From Zygaena filipendulae (taxonomy: Eukaryota; Arthropoda; Insecta; Lepidoptera; Zygaenidae): a stretch of 64,000 nt of DNA. The stretch spans positions 6,971,501-7,035,500 of the forward strand of contig OU015670.1 of NCBI GenBank assembly GCA_907165275.2, read 5' to 3'. A model generated the notes under the pieces. The model was not told the DNA's origin and did no database searches. It saw only the letters and a list, made by a program, of their open reading frames with translations. Below are positions 54,028-64,000 of this stretch, piece after piece (the first letter of the stretch is position 1; each line of letters begins with the position of its first letter). The position numbers and the translations under genes were made by a program.

Positions 54028-54068
54028 GGCCCTGAAAAGGGCCTTTGTGTTTGGCTCTGAAAAAAGCC
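54028..54068 (-). terminator. Histone-type stem-loop pair after type 1 copy 11
   Basis: Hairpin 1 at 54,043-54,028 and hairpin 2 at 54,068-54,053. Confidence 0.75.
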
Positions 54069-54072
54069 TTTT

Positions 54073-54489
54073 CTATGGAAGCCTTTTTCTAATTTGTGAT
54101 AATTTTTCGACGTCCATGTCGTCGGATTCGTCGGTGAGGTCGATGATTGGATGCGCACTATCCGGCGTTAGCTGCTTCAGAAATACCGTCATAATGGGCG
54201 TATCGCATGCACATCCGATCTTATTCACAATCATGAATTTTTTCCCTTGGTACACAAATGTGCTAGTCGTGACCGGGATGTCTTCCAAGATGGTGATTGG
54301 GCAGACCGTCTTCTTGCGTCCCGTTTTCGATTTCTTTGTTGCCCCTATGCGTTTAGTTGCTTTGCGAGTAATTTTTACAATCCGCAACCTAATTTTCGGA
54401 GCGATCATGGGTAGGTTTGATTCAACCAACTTGGTCGTATAGACCGGTAAAGCTTCTAAGCTTAAAGGTTTTAAAAGACCCAAAGCTAT
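54073..54489 (-). pseudogene. Type 1 fused variant, copy 11
   Basis: Same as copy 4: fused exons, ATA for ATG, extended C-terminus, SUMO motif intact. Confidence 0.6.
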
Positions 54490-54721
54490 TTAAAATTCTA
54501 ATTTGAAATCGTTTCTCTATTTTGCAATAACTGATTCATTAATCGCCTGACATGATATTCTTAAAAAATTGTTATTAAGACATATTTGTATAATTATAAA
54601 CCAATAGCTTAGTTTGGAATTAAGTATACATATAATGTGTGTTGTGAAGTCTTATTTTGTTTTTATTTTTACTGACGTCATGTTTTTAGAAATCGTCTTT
54701 AGTTATAATAGAAAATTTTGC

Positions 54722-54763
54722 GGCCCTCAAAAGGGCCTTTTTGGTTTGGCTCTGAAAAGAACC
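54722..54763 (-). terminator. Stem-loop pair after type 2, block C
   Basis: Same structures as at 33,661-33,702. Confidence 0.7.
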
Positions 54764-54772
54764 TTTTTTAAA

Positions 54773-55105
54773 TTACACTCGTACTCGACATGCTCTCTTG
54801 AGTTTTTTGACAAAGTGCATATCCTCCACCTGTGATAACATGTTCTTTAGATGGACCATCTTCCTTAACCGGTCCATTTTTACGGATTCTGTCAGTTCGA
54901 TTTCTAAATGTTTCATCCACACCTCGAGGTACTCCACGGTACACTTCCTCAGATCATAGTGGCCGTCTCTAAGTCTCCCTTTTGTCTTTTTTGTAGACGC
55001 CTTGTGTCTGGTTTCAGCATGGTCTTTTTTCACAATGCGCAAGACAAGTTTTGGTGCCTTCATTGGTTTGTTAGACTCAATCAATTGGCTTTTATAAAAC
55101 GCCAT
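54773..55105 (-). CDS. Type 2 array gene, block C
   Basis: 110 codons from ATG 55,103-55,105, frame intact, same protein as at 33,712-34,044. Palindromic initiator region and twin hairpins present. Just upstream, block C ends and sequence of block D type (GTGCACATCGAGATG) begins, so its distal promoter differs from the other copies. Confidence 0.65.
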   Translation of the reverse strand: MAFYKSQLIESNKPMKAPKLVLRIVKKDHAETRHKASTKKTKGRLRDGHYDLRKCTVEYLEVWMKHLEIELTESVKMDRLRKMVHLKNMLSQVEDMHFVKKLKRACRVRV

Positions 55106-55516
55106 TGCGGATGAAAACAATTTCTCGAAATTTGATAAGTGGGTTGTATGCGTGAGACAGGTGTGTTTACTTGGGTGATTCGTTAAGAACTGCGGCAGTT
55201 CTTAACCGCCCAACTCTTTTGCACACTTTGCACCTAATGGTCATTAACATTTCACCGGAAAGAGCGAGACCACACTCCAACCCAATCACCTTACTCTGTC
55301 GCACACTTGAGTGCACATCGAGATGATGCACACCAATCCAAAAATAGGAAACATTAATTTTACTATTTGAGTAATTAGTTAATGACCTCTCTAAATGAGT
55401 AATTTACAACGTGTAATTTAATATTATAATGAAAAAACGGTGTTATTGCCTGTTGCCCCTGTGTGTTGACGTCATGTTTGTTGAAATAACTTTAATATTT
55501 TTAACGGAACAAATGT

Positions 55517-55557
55517 GGCCCTGAAAAGGGCCTTTGTGTTTGGCTCTGAAAAAAGCC
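55517..55557 (-). terminator. Histone-type stem-loop pair after type 1 copy 12
   Basis: Hairpin 1 at 55,532-55,517 and hairpin 2 at 55,557-55,542. Confidence 0.75.
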
Positions 55558-55561
55558 TTTT

Positions 55562-55959
55562 CTATGGAAGCCTTTTTCTAATTTGTGATAATTTTTCGAC
55601 GTCCATGTCGTCGGATTCGTCGGTGAGGTCGATGATTGGATGCGCACTATCCGGCGTTAGCTGCTTCAGAAATACCGTCATAATGGGCGTATCGCATGCA
55701 CATCCGATCTTATTCACAATCATGAATTTTTTCCCTTGGTACACAAATGTGCTAGTCGTGACCGGGATGTCTTCCAAGATGGTGATTGGGCAGACCGTCT
55801 TCTTGCGTCCGTTTTAGATTTCTTTGTTGCCCCCATGCGTTTAGTTGCTTTGCGAGTAATTTTCACAATCCGCAACCTTATTTTCGGAGCCATCATGGGT
55901 AGGTTTGACTCAACCAACTCGCTCGTATAGACCGGTAAAGTTTCATCTCCCAAAGCCAT
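55562..55959 (-). pseudogene. Type 1 copy 12, recombinant and frameshifted
   Basis: The 5' half is of the two-exon kind (ATG at 55,959, MALGDETLPVY). The 3' half is the fused kind with the extended C-terminus. One C is missing at about 55,810 (GCGTCC-GTTTT instead of GCGTCCCGTTTT), which shifts the frame before the join. Evidence for recombination between the two type 1 subfamilies. Confidence 0.7.
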
Positions 55960-57107
55960 TGAGACTAATATCTATGTAATTAAAAAACGAAAAAACTATA
56001 TTTCTTCCGATTCACTTGTCCACGTTAGTGCACTGTGGCTGTTCGTTGAGAACTGATAAATGACTGAACCAATTCTAAAGGAGAGCGACAGCATGATTCG
56101 CACAGTTGAGTGCACATCGAGATGTGCACACCAATCCAAAAATAGGAAACATTAATTTTACTATTTGAGTAATTAGTTAATGACCTCTCCAAATGAGTAA
56201 TTTACAACGTGTAATTTAATATTAATAACCGCTCACTCCTAATATTTAATAATAATAACTTTTATTTCGCACCAAACATCCATATAGTGTTAGTAGATAA
56301 CAATTTTTCTTAAAAATATAATTAATCTTCTTTTTATTAGTTTGTCTTGGCGTCTTGTTTCTTAAAAAATAACTTTGCGTATTTCAGACGAAACTAATGT
56401 CGTCCTGAAAATAGCCATGTGCTTCCCACTGATCATGCTTTATTATTTACTAAATAAATGAAATAATTGAGGGAATTTATTTATTTATATTAGAAGCAGT
56501 TACCACTGCTAGAACCGGACAAGGGCGGTCTTCTTTTGTCGCGTTTTAGATTTTTTTGCGACTGTCGTGCGTGTGGTTGCTTCGCGAATTCGTCTTTACT
56601 ATCCGTTATGAAATTTTTGGAGCCATCATCGTTGGTTTGATTCTACCAACTCGCTCTTATAGACTGGCAACGCTTCATCCTCAAAAGCTGTTTTAGATAT
56701 ACTAGGTAATATTTGGAAGACGAAAATGAGTTTTGTCCAATTCACTTGTTCAAATTAGTTCAATCTGGCTCTTCGTTAAGAATTCATAACTGTATGTGTA
56801 TAAGTATATCCTGAGCCAGAGCATTCAATTGAGAACTAACATATACCTAATCTGGTAAAGATAAACGAAGGAATAATTTGGGCCTCAGGTAGTGTTTTCG
56901 TTTTGCGTCACAAGTCACAACTAAGATAAACCTGGTTTCTTTGTTAGAACTATACTTTGGTCTATAGTCTATACTAATCCTTATTTTAGGTCGATATTAT
57001 ACCTGTAGAGTAGATACTCTACAGGTATAATATCTGTCTAATACCTATAGAGTATCTGTAGATATTAAACGGAAAATGTTTGCAATAGCACACATTCTAA
57101 AAAAGTT
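55815..57107. repeat. Segmental duplication, block D2
   Basis: Counterpart of 49,899-51,208; marks the right edge of the array. Confidence 0.8.
56389..56690 (-). pseudogene. Old degenerate type 1 gene (block D2)
   Basis: Duplicate of 50,519-50,825 with the exon A relic at 56,690-56,504, exon B missing and the hairpin ruined. Confidence 0.65.
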
Positions 57108-57133
57108 ATTTGTCCGTTTTTGTTTATAACATA

Positions 57134-57310
57134 CTAGCTGTTTCCCCGCGGTTTCATCCGCGTGAGTTTCAGAATTCTCGCAGGATCTTTTTATATCAGG
57201 ATTATTTGCGGACGCAGGCAGGACAATCCATCAAAGTTTCATCATAATTGGACTCATGGTTTAGAAAGGCATAGAGGGCAAACGTATAAAACATGATTTT
57301 TTATTTATAA
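57134..57310 (-). mobile_element. Helitron fragment at the array edge
   Basis: The minus-strand 3' end reads CGCGGATGAAACCGCGGGG followed by AAACAGCTAG. The 5' part is eroded. It sits exactly where array homology stops. Confidence 0.6.
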
Positions 57311-58115
57311 AGAAGGTTAGACACATTGTTTATTTTATTTTTTAAGAGCTTTTGTTTAACTCATCTAGATGTTGGGCGATCCTTCTTTCTTTTCTCTTTT
57401 GTTTCTCTCCATGAAGTCACTCTTGCATTTTTATCTCTGATTTTAAAGTATTCATTCAACTTGCAATGTTTTATGTGAATTGTTTAGGTTAAATATTCCG
57501 TAGACTAGACCCATCTCCTCTTATCCTACTTGTTGTAAATTAAGTGAATTATTGGTTCAGTTCAGACGATAGTGCATTTTTATGGTAAGCATAACCTGAA
57601 TCAACATCCAGGATTAGCTCCCGATGAAGTAATCCTTCAGCAGTCAACTGAAATTTGTGTACGCATTTTATTTCGTCATGATAAATTTTACCATGACACG
57701 GTCCTGAATGGAGCATTTCACAATATTGCCATGTGCAAAATTTCAAGTTTCTAGACCCAGCCGTTTGGGCTGTGCTTGTTTAACAGTATACTTAATAGGG
57801 TAGTTTCCTGAGTATGAAAATCAAAATTCAATTTAGTCCGTCAGTTAGACAATAAAAAATAATAGACACGTATTTTTTCCTTGTTTGAATTATTGAAAAA
57901 TTACTTAGATGAAACGACTACGAGGTTGCGAGTTGCGACGTCATTTTGACTCGACGTATATCTCCGTTATTTTTTGATTACGTAATACAATAAAAAATAC
58001 CTACGTGTGCAATATTTTTTATTAATCTACAAGACGGAAAAAAACTATTTACTAGTAATACTAGTCAGTCATGGCTATGTTTCTGACTTTAATAACTTTT
58101 TGTGGTGTCCCCTAG
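57311..58115. other. Intergenic or intronic DNA, no gene seen
   Basis: No exon of the carrier gene was recognised here. ORFs of 60-65 codons at 57,549-57,754 overlap on both strands and lack motifs. The right end (TGTGGTGTCCCCTAG) is the carrier exon's acceptor. Confidence 0.4.
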
Positions 58116-58254
58116 GACGGAGGGCGTGCGCGGCTTCTTCAAAGGGCTCAGTATGAACTGGGTGAAGGGTCCGGTGGCGGTCGGCATCTCCTTCGCCACA
58201 TACGACGCCATTAAGGCCGCGCTGCGTGACCTGGCGCTCACACTGCAGAGGTAG
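58116..58254 (+). CDS. Terminal exon of an SLC25A42-like mitochondrial carrier
   Basis: After the acceptor CCCCTAG, 46 codons end in TAG at 58,252-58,254. The first base completes a split codon. The sequence [19 protein letters not shown], then [11 protein letters not shown] and about 18 further residues to the stop, is the end of a mitochondrial carrier: the last matrix-helix glycines and the sixth transmembrane helix ([17 protein letters not shown]). This wording is characteristic of SLC25A42, the inner-membrane coenzyme A / adenosine 3',5'-diphosphate carrier. No other carrier exon was found in the 58 kb to the left, so either the preceding intron is very long and contains the array, or this is an isolated duplicated exon. 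The frame is intact, which favours a real gene end. Confidence 0.75.
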
Positions 58255-60950
58255 TGAAGTGATCTGACCCGCGGCGAAGCCTTGACCGCGTGGAAAGTGG
58301 CTGTTGGTCAGATGAGTGTGCGGTGAAGTGGCATGGCCTTTCCAGCAATACTTTGACTGAGTGAAGTGGTTCAGCTGGCAAGTGTAGTCGATATTTACGG
58401 AGTGGAACCCCTAGATTCCAGTGAACGAAGCAAATATGGAACTTGCAGTTGGCTCTTTAAGTATTTGGGTCAAAATGACGGGGGTAGTTTTTGAAATAAG
58501 TTTCCATGTCCTCTTAGTTTACTGGAGGGCTCACTTGCGTTAGTCAACGAACTATAGTGCCGACCAAAAAACATAATTTGAGGTTAAGTTAAAAACAAAT
58601 TATTGTTCATTATTGTGTTGAAATTGTCAACTGTCATGTTGCTTTACTTGTCTCTTTCTTAATTATATTTCCCACTCTCTCTTTTATTCATCACTTTTTT
58701 CAAAGTCAAAGATCAATGTTTTTATAAATCTTTCTTTCATTCAATGCCGTCAAACGCAAAATAGAACATTACAAACAAATTAATTTAGTAAACGCGTCAC
58801 TTTTATGTTATAGGTGTGGCCGCCCAGGTCATGCCTCCGCAATCCTCCATTTTTGGAACCTAAATTCCTCGGAGAAAATTAAAGCAAAATAAATCAATTG
58901 ATCAATTTTGGAATTTTGGGTAAGATTCAAAAGCAGTATCATTATATTATACCTACCAAGGTTGTTTGTTTATCAATTTGAAACGTTATAATGGCAAAGA
59001 TGAAATGTGAAATTGTGTATTGCATTTTAATATAATAATAATTAATTATTATTGATGAAACAGTTTTGAGACAATAAATAGAGTAAAATATTATAAAGCA
59101 GATATTTCTTCATCAAAGACATCAAATTAGTATCAAAGAATCACCAAATTAATATGTCAAGACATTATTGCCCTGAATCTACATTTGTCATCTGGAATAG
59201 ACCGATATGCGTACTTCCCATGGTGTATTATTTTTGGAAAAATTAGTAAGTAATATTTTACACCAGCTAAACAAAAGAAAGCACAAAGCCATTAGCGCTT
59301 TTCATTTCAATTTACTGATATACCTAAGTTCGGTGATGTCGTGCGTCACGCCAGGAAAAAGCGATGCTCCATCCATGCAAACGAGACGTTCGGTTCCGCC
59401 TCTACATTATCGCCGATGATCGTTGATCATGTGATCGGCGATAATGTGGACACCTCAACGCGACCACAGGCGATTCCCTTTGATGCGTGCCCAAAAACCG
59501 ACAGTTCACGGGTCGCAGGCGATCATAGACGATGATCGGCGAGTACAGCCGAGTATGCCCTCTACACTATCGCGATATCGTGATCGCGCATAATCGTCTG
59601 TACTCGGCGATAATGAAGTGCAGGCATCTGGTTCCGCTCAGCGTGGTTCGGATACTATCGTTATACTTGCTTACACTTGCGTAAATCATATTGTCATTAG
59701 TGAATGTTTGTGATTGTTTTCATATTTAATTTTATTGTTTTTCTTAATTATTTTATTTTGTGATAGTATATATTATGTATAATCGTTATCAATGTTTTGT
59801 TTTTGTTAGAATTCTTTTTAAATATGTAGTAATAATTTTTTTTTAAGCTGAAGATTGTAAATATATGTTGAATATATTGTTATGCTTATTTGATGCTTAT
59901 TTGCGTCTGCGCATGGTATTTTTTGAGATTTTTTAATCAAATCAATATTTATCATTATTGGTGTTAGTTCAATTGTTTGTTAAGCAGATGGCGTGTAAGG
60001 ATGCGGTTTTAGTAATTAATTTGACGCAAAAAATATGTTGCAAGTTTTCAATTATTTATTGTTTAATTTAGACGATTAATTGCAATACAATATCTTAAAG
60101 GTGCATACAGGAGTGAAAAAAGCGCTAACCTGTATAAAAAAATCATATCTTCTAAGAATCAAATGATTTAAAACCGAAGAAGATAGAATATGTAAAATAG
60201 AGTTAATGCCAGCCAAAAATACAAGTCACTTTTGGCGGAATTAAATTATTATTTTTATGTAAGAAGTATTTTCCAGTCCGGTGACATATCATATAAATGA
60301 ACTGATTCAAGTAACTTTCCACCTGTGCGTGTGTGAATATCGTGAGGTAACAGTAACTGTCAGCTGTCAGTGAATAATTTCCACATGAAGATTCTACATG
60401 TGACAATTTTTCACTGAAACTGCCACCAAACTTTCCCGGAGTCATGAATAGGTAGGCGGGGGATAGGAGGCGAAGAGTGTATCGGTTCTATACGTAGTAA
60501 TATTCTGTATTCTTTGGTGTTTTCACTCTTGTATGCACCTTAATATTGCATGCTTAGTTTACGACGTCTTATGACGGGCCGGCGCGGCAGCGTCGTTTTG
60601 GCATAGACGTCTCTGTCGAGACTTGAGGTGTTATCTAGTCTAAACAACTTTTTAAGCTTTTTACCAAAATATTAATTGTATAATTGAAATTCGTTGCAAA
60701 TAATTCGAGTGAGTACTTATATCAAAAATATTTGCTCTCAAAACGTATACGTATATTACGATGGAAGTCGTTGAACGCTGATTTTTGGGACCGCGGTAAC
60801 CAGCAAGCAGCAGACAAATATAATGTACAGGGTATTACCAAGTTATCTGCTTCCCCAGATTCAGAGACAGTAAGTGAATATCTACTATGTAAATTATACT
60901 TACAATTAGATTTTAGAAAAAATATCTGCTCAACCTAATATGTGTAGACC
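58255..60950. other. Carrier 3' UTR and downstream DNA
   Basis: Possible poly(A) signals AATAAA occur near 58,885 and 59,073. No further gene was recognised; small ORFs (59,207-59,535, 60,203-60,445, 60,684-60,938) show no motif. Confidence 0.4.
59401..59611. repeat. Cluster of ATCGGCGAT palindromes
   Basis: Inverted repeats at 59,401-59,417 / 59,434-59,450 (16 of 17) and 59,535-59,548 / 59,598-59,611 (14 of 14) share ATCGGCGA. Looks like a small foldback or nested MITE. Confidence 0.6.
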
Positions 60951-61013
60951 CGTGGATCATTAATCTTCTAATTCGTCAGGTTATTGACTTCTGAATAAAA
61001 AAATATATATATA

Positions 61014-61731
61014 TACAACGTGTTAATGAATTAACTGAAAACCCGATATACCCCATTTAAAAAAATAAACAATAATATGATTAAAATATATTTTATGTCG
61101 GAAAAATTTATACTTTAAAAGTTATATTATGTAAATTACGCGGGACTTGAACGCGATGTTTTTTATTACCTTTTTTGCCTGATAATTCAAAAAACAAAAA
61201 ATCGTTGCGGCCGTCCGAAACCGGTGAATGCGGACCGAGTGAGTGTAGTGTGCAGGGACCTTAAAAGTGCATCCAATAAAAAAGAACATCCAGTGAGGGT
61301 AGATGTGGAATCTGCCCGCGCGGCTCGCTATCGACGCCGCAATGCTTTAGTCAGCCTGTGACCACGGCGTGATGCAACTCAGCCGAAACGTCAGGCAAAA
61401 AAGGTAATAAAAAACATCGCGTTCAAGTCCCGCGTAATTTACATAATATAATGTGCTCAAAACGCGAAAATCTAAAAACTTTAAAAGTTATTCAACATTA
61501 GTTTGGAGGTGACCTATCTACGAAATTCCAAGCGCTACGCCCACGCCTACCGGTTCGATTTTTTTTGCTGCGGGCGGCGTACGCGCCAAATATTGTATTA
61601 TTAAATAATTTAGACATGGGCTAGTAAAAATGAAAAAATATAAACTATATTAAAACATAGTGCGATCGATTTGCTAGTTGATTCTGAGCAAACTACTTTC
61701 TAGTTTTCAGTTAATTCATTAACACGTTGTA
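61014..61731. mobile_element. 718-bp MITE with TA target site
   Basis: Exact 29-bp inverted repeats at 61,014-61,042 and 61,703-61,731, whose outermost TA dinucleotides are the likely target duplication, as for Tc1/mariner-type MITEs. It contains a nested foldback. Confidence 0.8.
61122..61451. repeat. Nested foldback with 61-bp perfect arms
   Basis: Arms 61,122-61,182 and 61,391-61,451 are exact reverse complements as read (GTAAATTACGCGGGACTTGA ...). The interior includes GTGACCACGGCGTGATGCAA. Probably a second MITE inserted in the first. Confidence 0.85.
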
Positions 61732-64000
61732 TATTAAACCAGCAAAAAATGCAGACAATCTGATATTACCTCATGCAGGTCATTCAAAAGCACGTCTATA
61801 CCTACATACATGTAAACAAAATTAAAGTTTCTGTTTGTAATTGCAAATTATCAGCTTTTCGCTAAATGCGTACGAATTATGAAAGTATATACGGTAATTA
61901 CATAAAAAAATTCATCCTTAAAAAGTTACTCGTTTGTCTGTCTGTTTGTTCCGGCTAGGTAATCTCTGAAACGGTTGAACCGATTTTAACGGGACTTTCA
62001 CTGGCAGATAGCTGATGTTATAAGGAGTAGATTAGGCTACTTTTATTTTAGAAAAAAATAGTTCCTGGGGGAATTCCGAAACTCACGCGGGTGCAATCCA
62101 CGTCAATTATAATTTTTACTTTTCTATGTAAGGTTGAAATTTTAATGGGCAAATATTCGATCATCGGCCTACCTACTGGTCTAACTAGTTGGAATAAGCC
62201 AAAAATTCTATCTAAAGTTACAAGACAAAGAGATGGTGATAGGGTCCTATACTCAATTGTTTAGTCCAACCTGCACCTATATCATATTATATTCGTAGCT
62301 ATAATATTAAGAAAACATTAATGACACCATATACTTTGTTATACCTATACCTATTGAATGCTTGTATGATTATGAGAAAACACAATATTATAATTTATAT
62401 ACGTAAATTAATGAAATTAAAGATGTATTACTGTTTGAATGTATTTTAGTTTAAGTACCTATCCTGCGTTTCTAACTCCTCAAACTAGTCAGGAGCACGA
62501 TTCCGCTATTGCACAATGACATTATAAAAAAAAAACCTTTAAAGCGTTAAATATTAAAATATTATTTTAAGCGATACTATATCAAGTTGATTATTATTTG
62601 GAAATAGATTATTCAACTCTTATTTAGAAGATAATGTTGATTAACCTTTGAACGAGCGTCAGAACCTTTCTTCTTCTTATTGACTTTCGCATATAATGCA
62701 TTTAGCCAGTTTCAAGTAAAATAAGTTAGTTAAATGCGTTCAAATTAGCGTTTAGCGTCGTTGTACGGTTTGAACTTGTAGGCCATGGTACTGAATAGAC
62801 TACAAGAACTTTCTCGGAGCTCTTGGAGGACACCGAAGAAATCAGCTCGAAATGTCATATATCTTCTTGAGCACACAAAAAACTGTCACTGCGTCAGAAC
62901 CTAACGAATTCTTAAAACAATACGTGAAATTTGATCTGTCACAAAAAGCACGATCATGCTCTATGTCTATGGGCGAGAACGTTCTGGTCAGAGGTAAGAC
63001 CTTGAAGGAAGCGGAATCTTTAGATAGGTACGAATATTCAGGAAATGTAAAAAAGAAATTGTTAAATCGTTTCAAAGGGGCTCATCTCTGGAACTACTGA
63101 ACCGATCCTAAGAATTCTTGTACCGATAGGAAGCTAGTATCGGATTTAATCTCGGAACAAAGAGTTTCCGCTTATACAGATAGTTGTTCTATTGAGTCCG
63201 TTTGGCTATGATTGTGTTGAGATGTCAGATGTGCACCTGCATATGTAGGTACCAACTGCCTACATTATTTTAATGTGCCTAACTTTGGGAGCGCTCCAGT
63301 TTCTATTGCAATGATCAATGTTGTATGCGCTCATCGGTACACGACGCTACTACAGCCGGCAGAGCGGAGTTCGTGAAATAGATTAACTTTAATTTGAAAT
63401 TTATGCGGGTGAAACCGCATGCAACGCGTTTGCGCGCGTGCGTTTGGTGTAAAGTTACGAGTAATTTAGGTCTTGGAATAGGAGATAGAGTAAGTACTTT
63501 CATTTCGATATAGGTAAGAGTCCTGCGGGAATTTTGAATTTGACCCTAAAATATAAAATGAAGTGAGCTAACAGATAGGCAAATTTGAGGTGAGTGTGAA
63601 GATAGTACCTTCTTGTAGTAAAAATTGCAAGTGAAGTCACGGGGTACAGGTAATATGTAGGCGTATTATAGCCGGGGAAAAACAGTCAAACTTCATATTT
63701 AATAATAGTTTATTGGTAAACTTATTGGTACCTATTTATTAATATTCACAAATGATTGCTTAATGATAGGCAGGTATTTGTTGGATCATTACATCAAATA
63801 CAAATTCTACCGTCCTACTAATATCTATCCCTAGTCCCTACTAATATTATAAATGCGAAAGTAACTCAGACAGAGTTACTGTCTGTCTTTCTGACTGTCT
63901 GTCTGTGTGTTACGCTTTCACGCCTTAACGGCTCAACCAATCGTCATGAAATTTTGCATACACGTCGTCAGGTGTACATAGAAGGACATAAGGTACTTTC
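61732..64000. other. Single-copy DNA with Helitron pieces
   Basis: Helitron-like fragments lie at about 61,930-62,105 (GAAACGGTTGAACCGATTTTAA, CTCACGCGGGTG), 63,070-63,130 and 63,831-64,000 (CTAATATTATAAATGCGAAAGT, the usual 5' start). An 82-codon ORF at 62,852-63,100 contains a donor-like GTAAGA but no recognisable domain. No gene is called. Confidence 0.45.

Larger units (their letters stand above)
52717..55305. repeat. Segmental duplication, block C
   Basis: Third copy of the segment at 31,647-34,243 and 44,040-46,640; contains the type 2 N-terminal fragment, the Helitron, fused copy 11 and a type 2 gene. Confidence 0.85.

Noticed and set aside
10099..57107. Histone genes explaining the stem-loops
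   Set aside because: Looked for H2A, H2B, H3, H4 and H1 protein sequence on both strands near each hairpin and found none. A faint H4-like run near 17,095 is on the wrong strand and side of the hairpin.
59401..59611. Palindromes as a regulatory or replication site
   Set aside because: Multiple imperfect inverted repeats sharing one core are better explained as a small foldback element.
62852..63100. 82-codon plus-strand ORF with GTAAGA
   Set aside because: Ends in Helitron-like sequence, has no recognisable domain and no matching acceptor partner.

Overview
The window is animal DNA, most likely from a moth or butterfly. It is AT-rich, has spliceosomal introns, carries several Lep1-type Helitron copies ending in CTAG, carries LINE/SINE 3' tails of a kind widespread in Lepidoptera, and contains the last exon of a mitochondrial carrier (SLC25A42-like). 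There are no operons, ribosome binding sites or CRISPR arrays. Everything below comes from reading the sequence by eye; no alignment or database search was run.

Layout. 0-1.7 kb: a decayed copy of the array gene described below. 2.1-5.0 kb: an independent two-exon gene on the minus strand encoding a repetitive nuclear-looking protein. 5-10 kb: repeats, including a broken Ty3-type integrase. 10-57 kb: a rearranged tandem array of two related small genes, all on the minus strand. 57-64 kb: single-copy DNA with the carrier exon, small palindromic transposons and Helitron pieces.

The array. Type 1 genes have two exons and encode about 151 residues: a basic N-terminal half and a C-terminus with a textbook SUMO-interacting motif (IIDLT followed by acidic residues). 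Type 2 genes are intronless (110 residues) and share the first ~30 residues and a promoter-like block with type 1. I count about 15 type 1 loci (5 look intact) and 9 type 2 loci (5 intact), plus fragments. Just after the stop codons of most copies lie two consecutive 16-nt hairpins with the exact shape of the replication-dependent histone mRNA 3' stem-loop (6-bp stem, UUUC-type loop), although no histone gene is present. This is the main candidate for an undescribed system.

Mobile DNA dissects the array and orders events. An 11.2-kb Ty3/gypsy element of the CsRn1 type (927-bp LTRs, 4-bp target duplication) sits in one copy of a 1.85-kb DNA transposon; the duplicate of that transposon at 39.6-41.4 kb still has the empty site. 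Inside the Ty3 element lies a full-length Jockey-type LINE with both ORFs open. A 4.35-kb hAT transposon (8-bp target duplication) splits one type 1 gene, and a truncated Ty3 element is embedded in that hAT, producing an in-frame transposase-integrase fusion ORF. A 1.3-kb unit (one type 1 plus one type 2 gene) is tandemly repeated at 45-49 kb, and larger blocks of 2.6-7 kb are duplicated two or three times.
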